Origin: Apostichopus japonicus
Lineage: Eukaryota > Echinodermata > Holothuroidea > Aspidochirotida > Stichopodidae
Direction: 5' to 3'
DNA: 64,000 nucleotides
Assembly (NCBI RefSeq): GCF_037975245.1
Contig: NC_092582.1
Span: 4,440,001-4,504,000, forward strand
The stretch's first letter is position 1. Each line of letters starts with the position of its first letter. Shown piece by piece: positions 37,501-52,500 of the stretch. The notes beneath the pieces were generated by a model. The model made no database searches, was not told where the DNA came from, and worked only from the letters and a program-made list of their open reading frames with translations. A program made the position numbers and the translations under genes.

Positions 37501-40500
37501 AAAAACATCGTTTCAGCGGATAGTTACACGTTACCCATTGCTGGATATAGAGGGAACAGGAAATCCCAAAATATTGTTACTTTTTGCAATAGCCGTTCGG
37601 GACTGAAATGGTTGTAATGTTTGCTAACGAAACAATGTAACAAAACAATCTAACAGGGTAACATCAGTTACCCTTTGTGGGGTTTCATAAAGTTTATCTT
37701 ATCTTATCTTATCTTATGACAATGTTTTGCAATCAGCTTGAACAATCTTATGACAATATTTTGCAATCAGCTTGACACTTAATTTCTTTGACGAGAAGAG
37801 AGGAAGGGGGGGTGGTCAAAGGATGAGATAGTAGCACACTAGCAGAGCTGTACAACAAAACAGACAGCTAGTGATTAGTTGCTCCACGCCCCTGCTCGAC
37901 CAGACGGGTTACTATTCCAGTTTGTCCCTTTCCTTGCTAACTACAATGTGGTTTGTGATTCATGACCTTTATGTACAATGTTCTGATAGAGCTTTATGAG
38001 AAAGGATTTTATCAGCAACCACTTAATGTTCAAAGAACAATGCACACTTCCGTTTTGTTCTGTCTCATTTGTTTTCTTTAATAATTAGATAACAAAGAAC
38101 AGACAATTGGCATAAGACATTGTATATTAGAATGAAAAATTAATTATCAAAATAGTTTTCTCTTAATATCAAAACAGTTTTCTCTTAACAGATGAACCAG
38201 TCTTAATTCCAAATCCTGTAATCCATGAGTCATGGTATCCAAACCCAAAGGTGAAGTCAATCCGCATAAGGGGTGCTAATAACATTTTTTTCCCCTTCCT
38301 TTTTACTAAACTTATTCTAATTTTTTTTATCCAAACCAAATTTAACAAAAATGAAATCCCCTGTCTATAAAGAATACTGATTCTTTGTTTTGATTGGCAT
38401 CCCTATCAAGTATGTTATTTTTCGATCAAAGGTTGTTGCAGCTTGACTGGACAAAGGGAAATCTTAAGAATATAATAACACCGTTCGAAAGACAGACCTG
38501 CGATGACTGCGAGCCAAGACAAACATGAAGGTTATCCTTAAACTGTTGGACGTCACAAGCTAAAGTACAATGGAAAAGGACGTGATTGACAATGTTTTAC
38601 ATTACCTAACGAATAGTAACATCATGTTAGAAGCGTCCACTGCACTGAAAAATTCTGTAATATTTCTCTGTAGAAAGGGAAACGAAAGTTACTTAATTAA
38701 CAAAGAGGTTTTTTTATGATCATTTGAAAAGAAGATGAAAACACAGATAGTTAGGTAGAGAAGATATCATCTGAGTTGGCACAACAAAAGTACTAACAAA
38801 CAAGTTTCCTTCGTATGATACTCTTGCTGATAAGGCTAATAGGTGACTCCCTTTATGTGTGTGTGTGCACTTGTTTTGTATGCTGACCGAGGACTTGAAC
38901 AAAAGAATTCCAGGTTCTCGGTTGTGATTTCTAAAGAATCAACACGTCCTCGTAAGAATTCTATTGTATGGGGTATTGTTAAGGTTAGGGTAAGTGGATT
39001 TGAACAATGGAAAAAACAATGGGGTCCTCGATCTGAATGTAAAGTAACATGTATGTGTGTGTGTGTGTGCAAGTGTTTGGGAAAAGTTATTACTGAGCAT
39101 TTTGGATGCAAGGAGTCAATAACGTGGGACAATCACACATTTCTTGGCGAGAATTAATGTAAGTCTTGTTTAACGTGTCTATTTCCAGACCCCTAATCCC
39201 ACTCCACCCTCGTGCCACACCTCACCCCTCCACTCTTCTCAAACGACTACAAACTAGTTCCTGGAAACTTTTAATTTATTCGAGATCTGTGCCATTTACA
39301 GTGTTTGGAAAGGTGAGAGATTTTGAATGATGTTCAGTTCAATAAACTCCAAACAAGCAATGTAAAAAGCTAATTTCTTGCTAGAGATAACAAAGCAAAC
39401 ACTTTCTTTTCACGTCAAAGGTTCTCTCTGTCAGCAAAAGTTTGGAAAGAAACCAGCCTTTTTTATAACTGGCTCAACAAAAATCAGTAACAAACAGTAT
39501 CGTACTATGCTGAAATCTCAAATGAACTTTTGCTATTATCAGAACACCTACATCAATTTTCTTCTTGATCTACTGTTTTTGTCTTCCTCAGCTTGATTTT
39601 TGATAGAAAGATAACTCTGCATTTCTACTGTAAATGTTGCCTTTTATTTCCAACCTAAATGTCTAAATGCAGAGTTTGTGGATTGTCAAGATCATTAAAA
39701 TGCCACTGATGCTATAAAATTAGCCTAGCTTTCATAGGCGTAGGAGGCAGGGGGGCTGGGGGGGGGCTGCAGCCCCCCAACCCAAAATTTTTGTGAAAAT
39801 TCGCGCAATATGCTGAGAATTTTTCTGGCATCTACTGAAAGAAAAATAATTTGCTATGTGTTTTTCAATGGTTAAACTGATATTATAATGATCATTATTG
39901 TAATGACTTTCCCAATAATTCTAACCAATATGGAAGGGTAATAACACAGCTAATGATTGTATGTTATTGGGATGCGATGTAATAATCGCGCATGCCTATA
40001 TGATACCACATTAACATGATGGAGACGCGCGGAGCGCACAAAAAATGTTGGTAATATTTTTCGGGCAAGTCGTTACAGCCCCCCCAAATCAAATTGGGCT
40101 CCTACGCCTATGCTACTGTAGCTTTTCAGTTCTATAAACTCCTTCTGAAGCTTCTACACCTTCAATGATTATGTAAACAAAGATGATCGTTGCAAAAGAA
40201 GGAAATGAAAGTGCTTACATTTTCTGGTATTCTCGGCAAGGCCCTAGGATCTGGACAGGCAAACGAAAATTCCTGCAAGGAAAAGATAAAATCAGCTAAT
40301 GATTAAATGTTTTTTGCAATAAATGTTACATAATTTGTGAATCAGGATTTTTGATAATTCAGACATGGATAAGATTGCAAAATATGCTGAATTGGCATGT
40401 TAAAAAGCAAAAGGAATGGGGACTTCTGTACATCATGAATACTCATTAGAGAAATATTACATGAATAAACAGCAAAAAGGTTTGAAGCATTTTACAGATC

Positions 40501-43500
40501 ATGCAAAGCAAAATATTCAAATATTGATCTTAGTTCCCAAAATAATGGATATTCGTCATAAACAATCATTATGATTATCCATTAGAGAAAAATCTACATC
40601 GATAAACAGCAAAGGTATGAAGCATCTTACAAATCATGCAAAGCAATAGTTTTGAATATTGATCTTAATTCCAATAATCATAAATATTCATTATGAATAT
40701 TCAATAGAAAACATCTACATGAATAAACATGTCATCATCGCCATCACCTCATTGGTCCATCCACATGTATTTCAGTTTTAAGACTATGAACAGCTGCTGC
40801 TGCTCAAAAGCCCATCAAAATGATGACTATTGATCACAATATTGTAAATACAAAATAGTAATTTAACATTCATTTTCCAAATAAGGAGTTGCCTTTGCCA
40901 ACCGTTCTGCTTAACCAGGTTTATGGTGTAAGAGAAAGACCTGAATCTACATTAACACATTCTAATCCGAGACAAAAAGCATCGACCGCAGGACAGCGAG
41001 GAATTGTTCTTGAAGGATTCAGCATGATGTGATGTGAAGGAGAACATTCAGTGCAAATTTGACATTAAAGATTCCAGATACATTTGGTTCATTTAGACAT
41101 CTTGTGAGTTCAGAACATGGAATTGAGGTTGATCTATTCTACGTACTACATCTTGTTAAGAAAGTCTATGTAAATGTTTCTTTCCTCGTTCTTACTAGTA
41201 TAATTATTACAAATCTGAAGCTGGTATCCATGACATTCCAGTCTACATCAACATTGAAATCAACATAGCACAAGATAGCAGAATGTACCAATCAATTTGA
41301 TATTTTTCTTGATTATCTTGAAATGGAGAGCAGCGCTACCATAAATGACGGAATGCCAGAAACAGTCAAATTTGTAATACTATCTCACTTTTCAAAGCTT
41401 TTTATTTTCATGTTGACAATGAATTGAAATGTGTCTGAAAAGAAGAATCTTGAATGTTTGATCTAGAAAGGAGAAGGGATGGATGGTAACAAATAAACTA
41501 CAGAAGCCTCGGTACAACATTTGAAGCAAAGGGACGACGAGAAGATGAATTTTTTCCCTCTTGTGTGATTTGAAGTGTATGACTTTGACATGACAAATTT
41601 TTGTGATTTATTTTTCTTGTTTTACCTTAACTTCATCCTCAGTCATCCAATATGAGACTTCACTACCTCTCCTTTTGTTTTCCGGGTCTAAAGGCTCCTA
41701 AGGGTGGGCGGCAAAGTGAGTGTTTGGTTAAAAAGGAGATTGGAGCAACCCCCGCTAATCGCCAGTTAACACTTGTGACAGATGCTAACGATGAACAATT
41801 CCACCGAAATGTTTCGAGTAATTTTACTCTGTTTGCGAGATCCCCAAAACTCTACTGGTTTGGATATTTACCAGTGGCTAGCTTACCTGTCTCCCCACAA
41901 CCTTAGCACTCTCGTTCTACTGTGTCTAGAATGAAGTGGTAAACTTTTTAACACCGTGCGCCCCTCCGGTCAATGCCCTCCCTTCTCATTCTACCATCCA
42001 AAGTGCCAGTTTAGAGTACCTTTACTCTGTTTGCGAGATACCGTGTTCGAAGTGTTTACTGACAATTAATGTAATGTACAGCTCCTCCAAAACAGCCCAA
42101 ATGTAGTATTTCATCTACTGTAAATTGTATAGGAGGGCAGTAGACCACAAGGAGGATGACAGTGCAACATTATCTGGTACAACACACTGTAGAGTAAGGG
42201 TGTCATGGTGATATAAACAGATGATGGGTACAGTGCTTCAGGAGGGACAGTTAACATCATCTCTGTGATATACCTTCATATATTTCCCTACCTTGAGATG
42301 GCAAATAAATAGGTATTATCAAAAGCATTCATCTTTCACAATAACCACTCCCTTTGTTAATTTACTGTATCTCTTTGTCAAATGTCAAAAGAATGAGAGT
42401 TCCCTGGGCCTCCTCGCTCTCCAAAACAAAATCACTTTTAAACAACCAAGTCCTGCTGCAATCTTGGCTAAAATCTACTGGCTAAACTTCACTAAGTTGT
42501 CGATAAATGCTGTTCCTTTGAGGGTTTATTTGTTACCCTGACGTGCTATGAATATAAAAGTTACTTTTAAAATAACTAGATTGATTACTGAACTTGTTAT
42601 GTGTTTTTCAAAAACAAAAACAGATGTCACGGTTATATAGTACAATTTATCTTTAATTGCAGTTTGACTTCTGCATCATCAACTATAACAATACACCAAA
42701 CCCTTGTAAGATTCACTATCAACACTTTCAATTGTTTTTAAAATTTATGTTTTACATTGGACAGGGCTAAATGATATCACTTGCATTTACATGTCATATA
42801 TAACTACGGTCACCTAATGCAACCCCCAATACCTAAACCTCAGGAACCATGTCACCAACGTCAGGGACATGATTTGCATATGATTTGAATAAAAAGGCGC
42901 AGTGTATGTGCCATCAGTAGACCAGCGATTCCATGGGCACTAGACTAGTGATACACATATACTATATGTGTAACAATTAAAGGGTACAGTAGTACAAATA
43001 ACCATTCACACGGGCACCGATGGGAGCATCAGTATGTTTTAATTCTTACAATATGCGATGCAAAACACAGTGAGAAAAATTTCAATAGAAATTTCAGCTG
43101 CCTCAGCTGTTCACATGATGAATAAGGGTTTTCTTTTCAGTTCTCTGATATATTTATGATCTTAAATCAGAGCTAATCATTTAAATTGAACCTTAAATTT
43201 TTTTTTCTGAGTGAAAAGAAAGGAAAATTAGAACAAAAAAAATGCACCGTTGGTAAAAATCCATCCATCCGTGACAACTTTTCTTCAAGCTCTGATAAAT
43301 TTGAGATTTGACTGTGAATAAATGGCACCCCACACTATAGAAAGTCATGCTGAATTTATCACAAAGGGTATGAGAAAAAAATATGAGTTCTCTGCAGGAT
43401 ATAAAGGAGATATGGTTCAATGGGTGAGGGTAAAATCAATATGAGAAATCAATAAAACTATCAAATAAAATCTGAGACCTCAAAAATCAACAAATTCACA

Positions 43501-46500
43501 GATGAATTTATCATGAAGTATACAAAACGTTATATGGATGGAGGGACTCTGGAGATACAGACTGGAATGAGAATTGATAAACAGTTTCATGGGCATGGTG
43601 TATAACCAGGGATGACTCAAGGGGGGGGGGTGGGCATGGGGTCAATACAGGATTCGTATTAAGTCTCTTACTGTTTTAGCTCCCTTTTCTGACACAGTCA
43701 GTCTGAGAAGTTGGCCCGCCTGAGGTACTGGCAATGTGTAGAGTTGTGTCAACAGTTTCCTGCCTGCAGTCAACTGGAAAGAAGGAAATAAAAGCAGGGT
43801 TGACTCTCGGTGTAGCATGATTTGGCAGCTAAGCTGCGGTGAGGTTGGGGGGGGGGGGATAGAGGGGGAGGGAGGGAAGAGTGAGACAGAAGGAAGCATG
43901 AGAAGGAAGAGAGGGGGAGGGTGAGAGGGAGGAGGAAGAAAAGTAGGGAGGATAAAGTGAAGGAGGAAGGACAAGGGAAGATGGGGAACTTCTCAGTGCT
44001 GAGTTAGTGTTCAAACACGCCATTCAATATAAAAACGTGAAAATATAGTAAATTACTGTACTTTTCTATTGCTCTAAATTCAATCTTCAAAGATAGGCAT
44101 ATGCAGGGATCACAAGAGTCTTTAACTTTTAACTTGTAACAGTAAAATGAACATAAAACTGTCTGGAAGAGACATATCTCCATTCATTATTAAATTTGGT
44201 GTTATTTCTTCAACACATGAGAGCACTCACAATCAAATTTCAATATGGAAAATACTATTTATCCAGGGGGGCAGGTGGAAAGGGGAAGAGGAAAGAGTCA
44301 ACTACACAATTTTGTGCTTTTAATATTTGAGTCTGTCTATAGTCATAGAACAAACTTTTACTATGACTCAAAGTGTCCTAGGGCGACATGAACTGCGATT
44401 CAGTTGACGCAAACATACATACTGTACATACAAGGTAACATAGAAAAATAAATTGGATTTCATGGGGAAAGTTAATTACCTGTTTTTGATGCTTGAATTC
44501 TGCGAGTGAATTTAACATCTTGTAGCAAATTTCAAACCATGGTAGATGACTGTTGAAAAAAGGAACAAGAATAGTGAAAACCTAAGTCCTACTTTCCCTT
44601 TTACTTTGTTTTCATATTTCACTAAAACAATTAAGAAATTAACTGCATGATTAAGATTTGTCATAAATGTATATTATTCATGTACAGTACGTAAAGAGTT
44701 ATATCTTCCATCTGAAGCTACATTTTCTGTTGAATTCACTAAAATCTCTCACGGTTTAGGAAAGAGACAATCAAGCTGAAAATATAATACAGTATATATG
44801 TTACGTTGTTGGGCCACTGAAATTGGAAGCAGGAAAAAAGGAAATTTGTCAAATACAATTTAGAGGGTGGTAAACGAGGCAAAGTTCAAAAACATTTAAG
44901 TTCAAGGTACAGAGAGGTTTTCTTGACTGGGTTAGATGTGATTTATTAACTCCCAAATGAGGTCTATATGATAAAGTGATGACTAAGTAGAACATATCAT
45001 ATTACTATATTAGAGATGAAGGGAAATCCAATATGAATAATCTATGGCTTGGTATGAAATACTGGTGAAGCGTCTAACCTACTGTATAGTAAAATATAAA
45101 GTGGACACCCACACGTTTTCCTGATGGAAACCAGGAAATGAACACCCAGTAGGGAAACTAATCTAATTAGAAAACATTTCTAGACACTTTGGGTGACAGT
45201 CTGATGAGAAGGGGGTCACATGACTGGAAGTGATAGATCCCTGAGTGTGTAAAGTGCTAAACATTGTTTGGTCATGACACAATGGAGCAAGAGGTGGCAA
45301 TGTTGTGAGGAGATATGTAAGCAAGGAAGCAAAACAACTTATAGAGGGGTCTCCATTTATACACCCATGTATGTGGACTTTCAAGGTAGCTTGTAGATAT
45401 AGCTGGGTGTGCCAGTTTGTGTATTGTACTTTTTTTTAGTATTTAGATCCTCCTGCAAGCAGGAAGTCGCGAAGAAGCCTCATTGGCTTATCAAAGCCGC
45501 AAGCCGACCGCAGTCAGTCTCTTAGATTCATATTTAACGTCCAGGATTATGAATTGTCAACAACTCTGTAACTGGAAGACATACATTAATCTTGGAGTGA
45601 CTCGAACTGGGGACCTTATGATTGGAAGGCACTGGCGTTAACCACAGAGCTAACACTCCTAGTTCTTGTGGCTGCACCCAGTGGAAAAGACCCCCCAGGG
45701 ACACCTAGATGTAACTCACTGTAGTGCCGCCGTAGAAGAGACTGTTTGAATTGTGCACACTTGGGTGGGTGGGTGGGTGGGTATGACAAGTTACCAATGA
45801 CCAGGAGCGGTTAAATGTTGTAAAGTTGTGTGAGAAGGGCTTGCGCTGATAAAAGACTATAAACCTGGAACTAAATTAAAATAAAAAATTTAGTTAAGAA
45901 AATTGCGCCATTAGAGACAACTAGTTTGGAAAAACTTAAACCTTTCAAAACTCAATTTTAAATTGTTTCAATAGTAGTTTAGCAAATCTGTTAATTAGTG
46001 ACATTTCCAACGCACAGACCACCTTCTTTAGTACTGAGCATTAATGGATGGTTTTGAAAGTTTTGTTCATATAATTTACATGTTTTACAGTTGATTTAAA
46101 CTATTACCTTAAAATACAGAGACAGGTGTCTGCTCCTGGCGGGTGCCGGCAAAAGCCAAACCTCTGTTTGTTGTCTAGTCCGATTAGGACGAATGTAAAG
46201 AACTGACCGGCTGGGTTGAACCTGAGAGTAAGAAGAAGAAAGAAAGAAAAAAGGTATATAGAATTTTTCTTTTTCATTATGGGAGGGGGAAGGGGGGAGG
46301 GGGAGAGTAAGGTAACTTCAGTTTCGGTGGTAGAATGAGAAGGAGGTAGTTTGACGGGAATACAGTTGAGGTCAGTGTCAAAGGTCACCTGGTCACTCTA
46401 GACACGGTAGAATGTGCAGCTGTTGTGAGGTGACAGGTAAGTAAGGAGCGAAAATAACATCATAATAATAATAATAATAATCAGCAGTTATTTTTACGAC

Positions 46501-49500
46501 GCTTAAGCGACCACAAATGTAAGAGAAACCCACAAGGGCTTATGGATTACAACTTACACGTCGGGTGGCTTCCAATTCAACATTTTAACTCAAATTTGGA
46601 ATCTTTTCAATTTAGAAAGTCATTTCAGATGGGAAAACCGTAGATTGCTCTTGGATGAAAAACCCACCTTACTATGACCCGACCGGGAATCGAACCCCGA
46701 ACCTCCCGATTGCTGAGCCTCATTGCTTCAAATGCCATCGCCTTTATCCACTCGGCCACAGCACCGGTTTAATGACATGACACGGTTTCGATTATTAAAG
46801 TACACAGTCTCATTTTTCACCACCTATTGATGATGATATGTATACTGTACACATTCTTATACTTACATACATACTTATACTCAACATTTTTACTTCTCAG
46901 AATATTCTGCCACTTCTAAGTTTAAATGTATTTTAACAAAATTGTGTTTTAGATTCAGATATGGAGCACTACTGTACACACTGTAGCAAACACAAAAGTC
47001 ACACAAACAGGTGTAATATAATTGTTTCTATTACTGCAGAATCTTAAGAGATCCAACACTTTTTTTTTTCTTTTTTTCGAAGGCAGCTCTTTTAGGTACT
47101 TCTGGTACAAGGAAACAGAATGAGGGTAGCATAATTTCAATGGAGACACACCTGTGCGAGACAAGTTACGTAATAACTTTTGATTACATTGTGCATGTAG
47201 AAATGCATGCATGTTGAAAAATTTGCTATTCGTAAATATAGAAAGATTCTATTTGATTTAGTCCTCGTGTTAGTTAACACACACACACACATACACGGAT
47301 GTTTATCATTGTTTGACTAAGTTACCTTCCTCAATGTCAATAAATGATTTGATTGATATCAACCTACAAGGGAAGTAGGTACAGTACTCACCATAGAAAT
47401 TGTGGCATGCTTAAAGTTGGGGAAACGATATACACACACATTGTCTCTGTCAGATGGTAAATTTCCCCTTTACATCTATCGCAAGAATCACCCCTCAAAA
47501 CAATACCAAACCGCTCGAAAAGGAAACACCTTTACAGAGCTGCTGTTATTGTTAAGCTTAATTGACATATCTTTGCTTGAGACCTTTTTTTTTTTTTTAG
47601 TGTTTTTTTTTTTTTTAGTTTAAGCAGAGAAACATCTAAAAGCACAAACAGAATTGAAACAACCGATGATATAAACAGACAATGAGGGCCATACAATGTT
47701 CACTTAGCAAAATATTTGCTGACAAATGCTGTATAATGTTTACAACAAAAGTTGCCTTTCTTCTTATTTAGAAGGAAGTTTACGGAACGTTTGGCACCAG
47801 GGTACTGAACTACTTTTGATTGTTCGACAGAATGTACCTACAGTACTTTGCTGTTTGTAGCACACACTGAACTACAAGCAACGATACATGTAGGCTTCCT
47901 GCTGGATAACCTCCAGCAGGAAACCTACATGTACCTGTAAAGCACAAGGCTAGTGGAACAGGTTACTGTACATATCCATGAAGTCAAGTGGAATTTAATA
48001 CATTGAAGACTTTTTAAGGTTTAATCTACAGTATGTAGGCAATTACATGTTTATGTTTACTCTTTAGCATTCACTATTTTCTTTACATGGAAAGCAAACA
48101 ATATTTTGGTATGGAATGGCGATCCTCCTTGGTAACTGAAACCGTTGGTACCAGTGCTCTTCAAAGTTAAGGAACCCGATCAATGAACCCCTTCACCATA
48201 TTTGCCTGAAATATTTGTTATAATTTACAAAATCTATAGAACAAACAGATGGTTTGTTTTAATATTAAACACTCTTCAAAGAGCAGAACTCTTACAATAT
48301 TATAATATCAAATATTTTGTTATATAATGCTTCCAAATAATTCAGAATATTACAGTGTATACAGTATGTGTAAACTTTGGTATAACTTGCTATCAATTAG
48401 TCAGTTGTCTGCAGCCAATTCTTGGTAAACCATCACTGCATCCCTCTCTCCCTCATCCCCAACCCCCCCCCCTCCCTACCCCAAAAAAAATATTTTGGCA
48501 CTACTTTAAGTAGCCAGGAACAGATATCATCATAAATATATACTTCTCAAGTTGCAGTAAGTGCTATTCAAAGGAATCATGTTTATTATCTGTAAACTAA
48601 AATGTTCAAGTACCGAACAGCTTCTAAGACTTGCAAAGTCGAGACGTTGCCTATTATACTGTCAAGTTTCAACTTTTCCCTACTTTGTCCTGTTTCAGTG
48701 CATGATGATACTGCGTGTACATTTTGTCATCAAACATCACAAAACCAGAACAGATTCCAATTCCATGTACACCTAACATTCCATCTTGAGTTACGGTACA
48801 ACTAGTATACATTTCACTATTGCCACACGTTTTGCATACAGTGCACAGTTCTGCGAATTATCAGTTCCATATCTTGTATCAATACTCCAAAGGTTACTCC
48901 AGTACTAAGTTAATGTGCAATCAGCATTAACATTATCATACACAGCTTGAATCACATAACACCAAAAAAAAAAAAAACGTGTTGTCACGTCTTAGCTGCA
49001 CTACTTGGTCAGGACTATTTATAGACTATTAAAATCCAATACAAGATATTATTTTAAGACGACTAGCCTGTGTTAAAGATACAATATCACAGTAATATAC
49101 TGTACTGTTACTGTAAGCACTAATAATAAAGAGAAATCCAAATCCTGTCTATATTTATATACACTGTGTGTGATGTTCATGAAATGGCACAGAGGAAGCA
49201 CAGTCAAAAAACAAAACAAATGGTCAGAACATATATCTGGGAGCTTTTCCTTAAAGGTTAAATATTGCCAAAAACATATCTGCTAGAATATTATGTCTCC
49301 TTCAAATCACTTTAGGGTTATTAGTATTTTCATCCTGGAGTGACCAGAAGCCATCCACACATAAGACAGTTGTAAATTATATATTTCTTTACAGACATCA
49401 TCAGCCTATACCAGCTGCTGAGGGATCAATATTGCTTAAAATTTGTTCTAACCTGAATCTGGGAATAATTTGAAGAGTTAAAACATTGGTACAATTTAAA

Positions 49501-52500
49501 GTAGACGCTCTTCAGAAATTTCTAGCAATGTTTTTTTTTAAATGCCTGAAACGTTGAAGCCAATATATGCAACTTTACATGTATAAATGTAACTTTAGGC
49601 ATGTGTTGTGTACTTAAACTAGTAATTGTATTACGTTAAACACAACATGCACAGTTAACATCCTGAAGCACATGTATGACAGTTTATTCTGTGTAATGTC
49701 CTCAAAGAATTCAGCCACGATGACTGGGCGCAGGCAACAGAACAAGCTGAAGAGTTTCGTAGGCTGTGTACGTGAAATGAGATGATCGTGATGTATTTTG
49801 CAGTGAGAGAGGAGAGAGGTTAAAGAGCCTCAAGAGTTTAGTAAATTCTATTAATCTATAAATCTGATTAAGAGGAAAAACAATTTCTCTTCATGGTGAG
49901 GTTTCACTTGTCTGTGAACTTTTGTGAGAAGAGAATAAATTTCAAAAATTTCAAATTGAAATCCAATTGAACTCTGCCAGCTGGTTGTCAAACCTGTTTT
50001 CATGCTTTTCCGTTTAGTATGTACATCAATCCAATGTATTCCAGGCAATTTCCGTAAGATTTGAATCCACTATAAAAACGCATGAGTAAACACTTTGGAT
50101 GGTAGAATGAGAAGGAAGGGCAACGACTGGAGGAGCCGGTCGATGAGGGTGCACAGTGTTAAAAGATTACCAGGGCATACTAGACACGGTAGAATGAGGT
50201 GCTAAGGTTGTGGGGAGACAGGTAAGCGAGGAGCGAAGTAAATATCAATATTTGTTATGCAGAGTTACTAATTACTCCACATCCAAGGAACAAGCAAGCA
50301 ATGCAATATCTGAATGTATTCACTTCCTACTGTACATATATCTGCTGAAGGATGTCCTCCATAAGTGGAAACAGGATATCTACAGTGTGAACACAAGAGC
50401 ATTATGTATGTATGTGTACATGATATGTACCTCTATACATGGTTACAATGTAAAGGATACTGAATTAACAGCAGGTACTGTTCTTAAAAATGCAGACCCA
50501 ACAGGGCACCATATCTGAGTTAAACACATGTAAGTAGGCGAGGAAGCTAATAATGATGTTACCTCAATAATGTCAGATCCTCACTGTCACATAGTATGGT
50601 GCAGTGTACATTGGGAAATAACTTTACAACAGTTGGCTGACTGATTCGCTGGCCGACTGAGAGGGCAAGGAGAAAAGGGATCAGTCCCGAGACCCAATTT
50701 ATCCTGTAATAATAACAATTCTTGGATCTGTTGTTCCCTATTATACCATCCGAACATAGTAAATAATCCACGAGAGAGGCATAGATCCTTTTAAGGAGGG
50801 AGGGTAAGAAACTTTCACCAAACAGATGTCAGAACAACAGAAGACAAGCTTTCTAACCCAATTTTAATATGATCCTCGTTAGAGACTGGTCACTTTCTAA
50901 ATCTAATCAACCTCAACAACACATTAGAATAAATTGACATCAAGCTTGGCAATGCTAATTCCAAATTGCTAATTGACATTTGGTTAATTATGCTAACAAA
51001 TCCATTTAATGAAAATTAGTAATATTTTCATTAAAACTTATCCAATTGACCTTGATCCCCTAAAAGGTCATAAGCAAACACAAACTTGTAGGTCATTTTG
51101 AAGAGGAAGACCACAATTGTCTTTGTCACCTCAGACCTGACATCCTGCTTTTTGTATCTCAACAGAGTTAGAAGACATGCAACAAGAGTTTTCAACACAG
51201 GAAACTCTTCTCATATGGAGTGATATAGTTAAATCATAGCCAAAGTGGCTTTGTTTGAGGTACCTTAAGTGTATTCCTTGAACTCAGAAGTAGATATTAT
51301 GTACATATTGTAGTCATATCACATTACCTATTTATGGTATGAGAAAAGGCTTACCACATACAGTATGATGATGTGTTCATAATGTTCATACTAGGAATGA
51401 CAATAGACTTAATACAAATTTAAATATGTCTATAAAGGACTTACTACATATTACTGTGTCTGTAATGCTATACTAGGAAAGGCAAAAGACTTAGTACATA
51501 TTACTGTGTGTTTGTAATGCTCATACTAGGAATGACAAAACACTTACTACATATTACTGTGTGTTTGTAATGCTCATACTAGGAATGACAAAAGACTTAC
51601 TACAGATTACAGTGTCTGTAATGTTCCAAGTACTAGGAATGACAAAAGACTTATTACATATTACAGTATGTCTGTAATGCTCATACTAGGAATGACAAAG
51701 GACTTACTGTAGTACATATTAAAATATGTCTATAATGCTCATACTAGGAATGACAAAAGACTTACATATTACTGTGTGTCTGTGAAGCTCATACTAGGAT
51801 TACAAAGTACTTACTACATACTGTATCACTGTGTGTCTGTTATGCTCATACTAGGAATGACAAAGGACTTAGTACATATTAAAATATGTCTATAATGCTC
51901 ACACTAGGAATGACAAAAAACTTACTACATATTACTGTGTGTCTGCAAAGCTCATACTAGCAATGACAAAGTACTTACTACATATCACTGTGTGTCTGTT
52001 ATGCTCATACTACGAATGACAAAGGACTTACATATTACTGTGTGTCTGTCATGCTCATACTAGGAATGACAAAAGACTTACCACATATTACTGTATGTCT
52101 ATAATGCTCATACTAGAATGACAAAGGACTTGCTACTGTACATATCAGGTATATAATGCTCATATTATTCATTTATAGCTCAACAAAATGTACCATCATG
52201 ATAGCAAACAGTACTTGGTGCACCATTTGTGTCTTCATGTATTCAGTACACTGATTCACCCAACTCCTTGGTACATAACCACAAATTATTATTATATGAC
52301 ACACTGTAGTATTTAACATGTATGCATAATTCTATATTTAGAAAACAGGCACATATGTCTCATATATTGACACCATTTGGCATTTATTACAGAACTCTTG
52401 ACAATGTGGGATATAACAATGCATGGGGGGGGGGGGGGGGAACAAATGGACCTAACAATTGATCAAGATCAAACACAGAATAATAAGGAAACAAATCAGA

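Larger units (their letters stand above)
44550..46107 (-). other. DENND1: DENND1 intron carrying a SINE
   Basis: Holds a diverged GA-rich repeat copy (45165-45345), a tRNA-derived SINE (45430-45662) and a (GGGT)n run (45764-45783). Confidence 0.85.

Noticed and set aside
43774-43974. Extension of the exon at 43672-43773 into a Pro/Ser/Leu-rich frame
   Set aside because: The extension is the polypyrimidine tract upstream of a good ctttccag acceptor; phase and homology end at 43773.
51345-52160. Array resembling a CRISPR at first sight
   Set aside because: Units are continuous with no unique spacers, unequal in length and in an animal intron.
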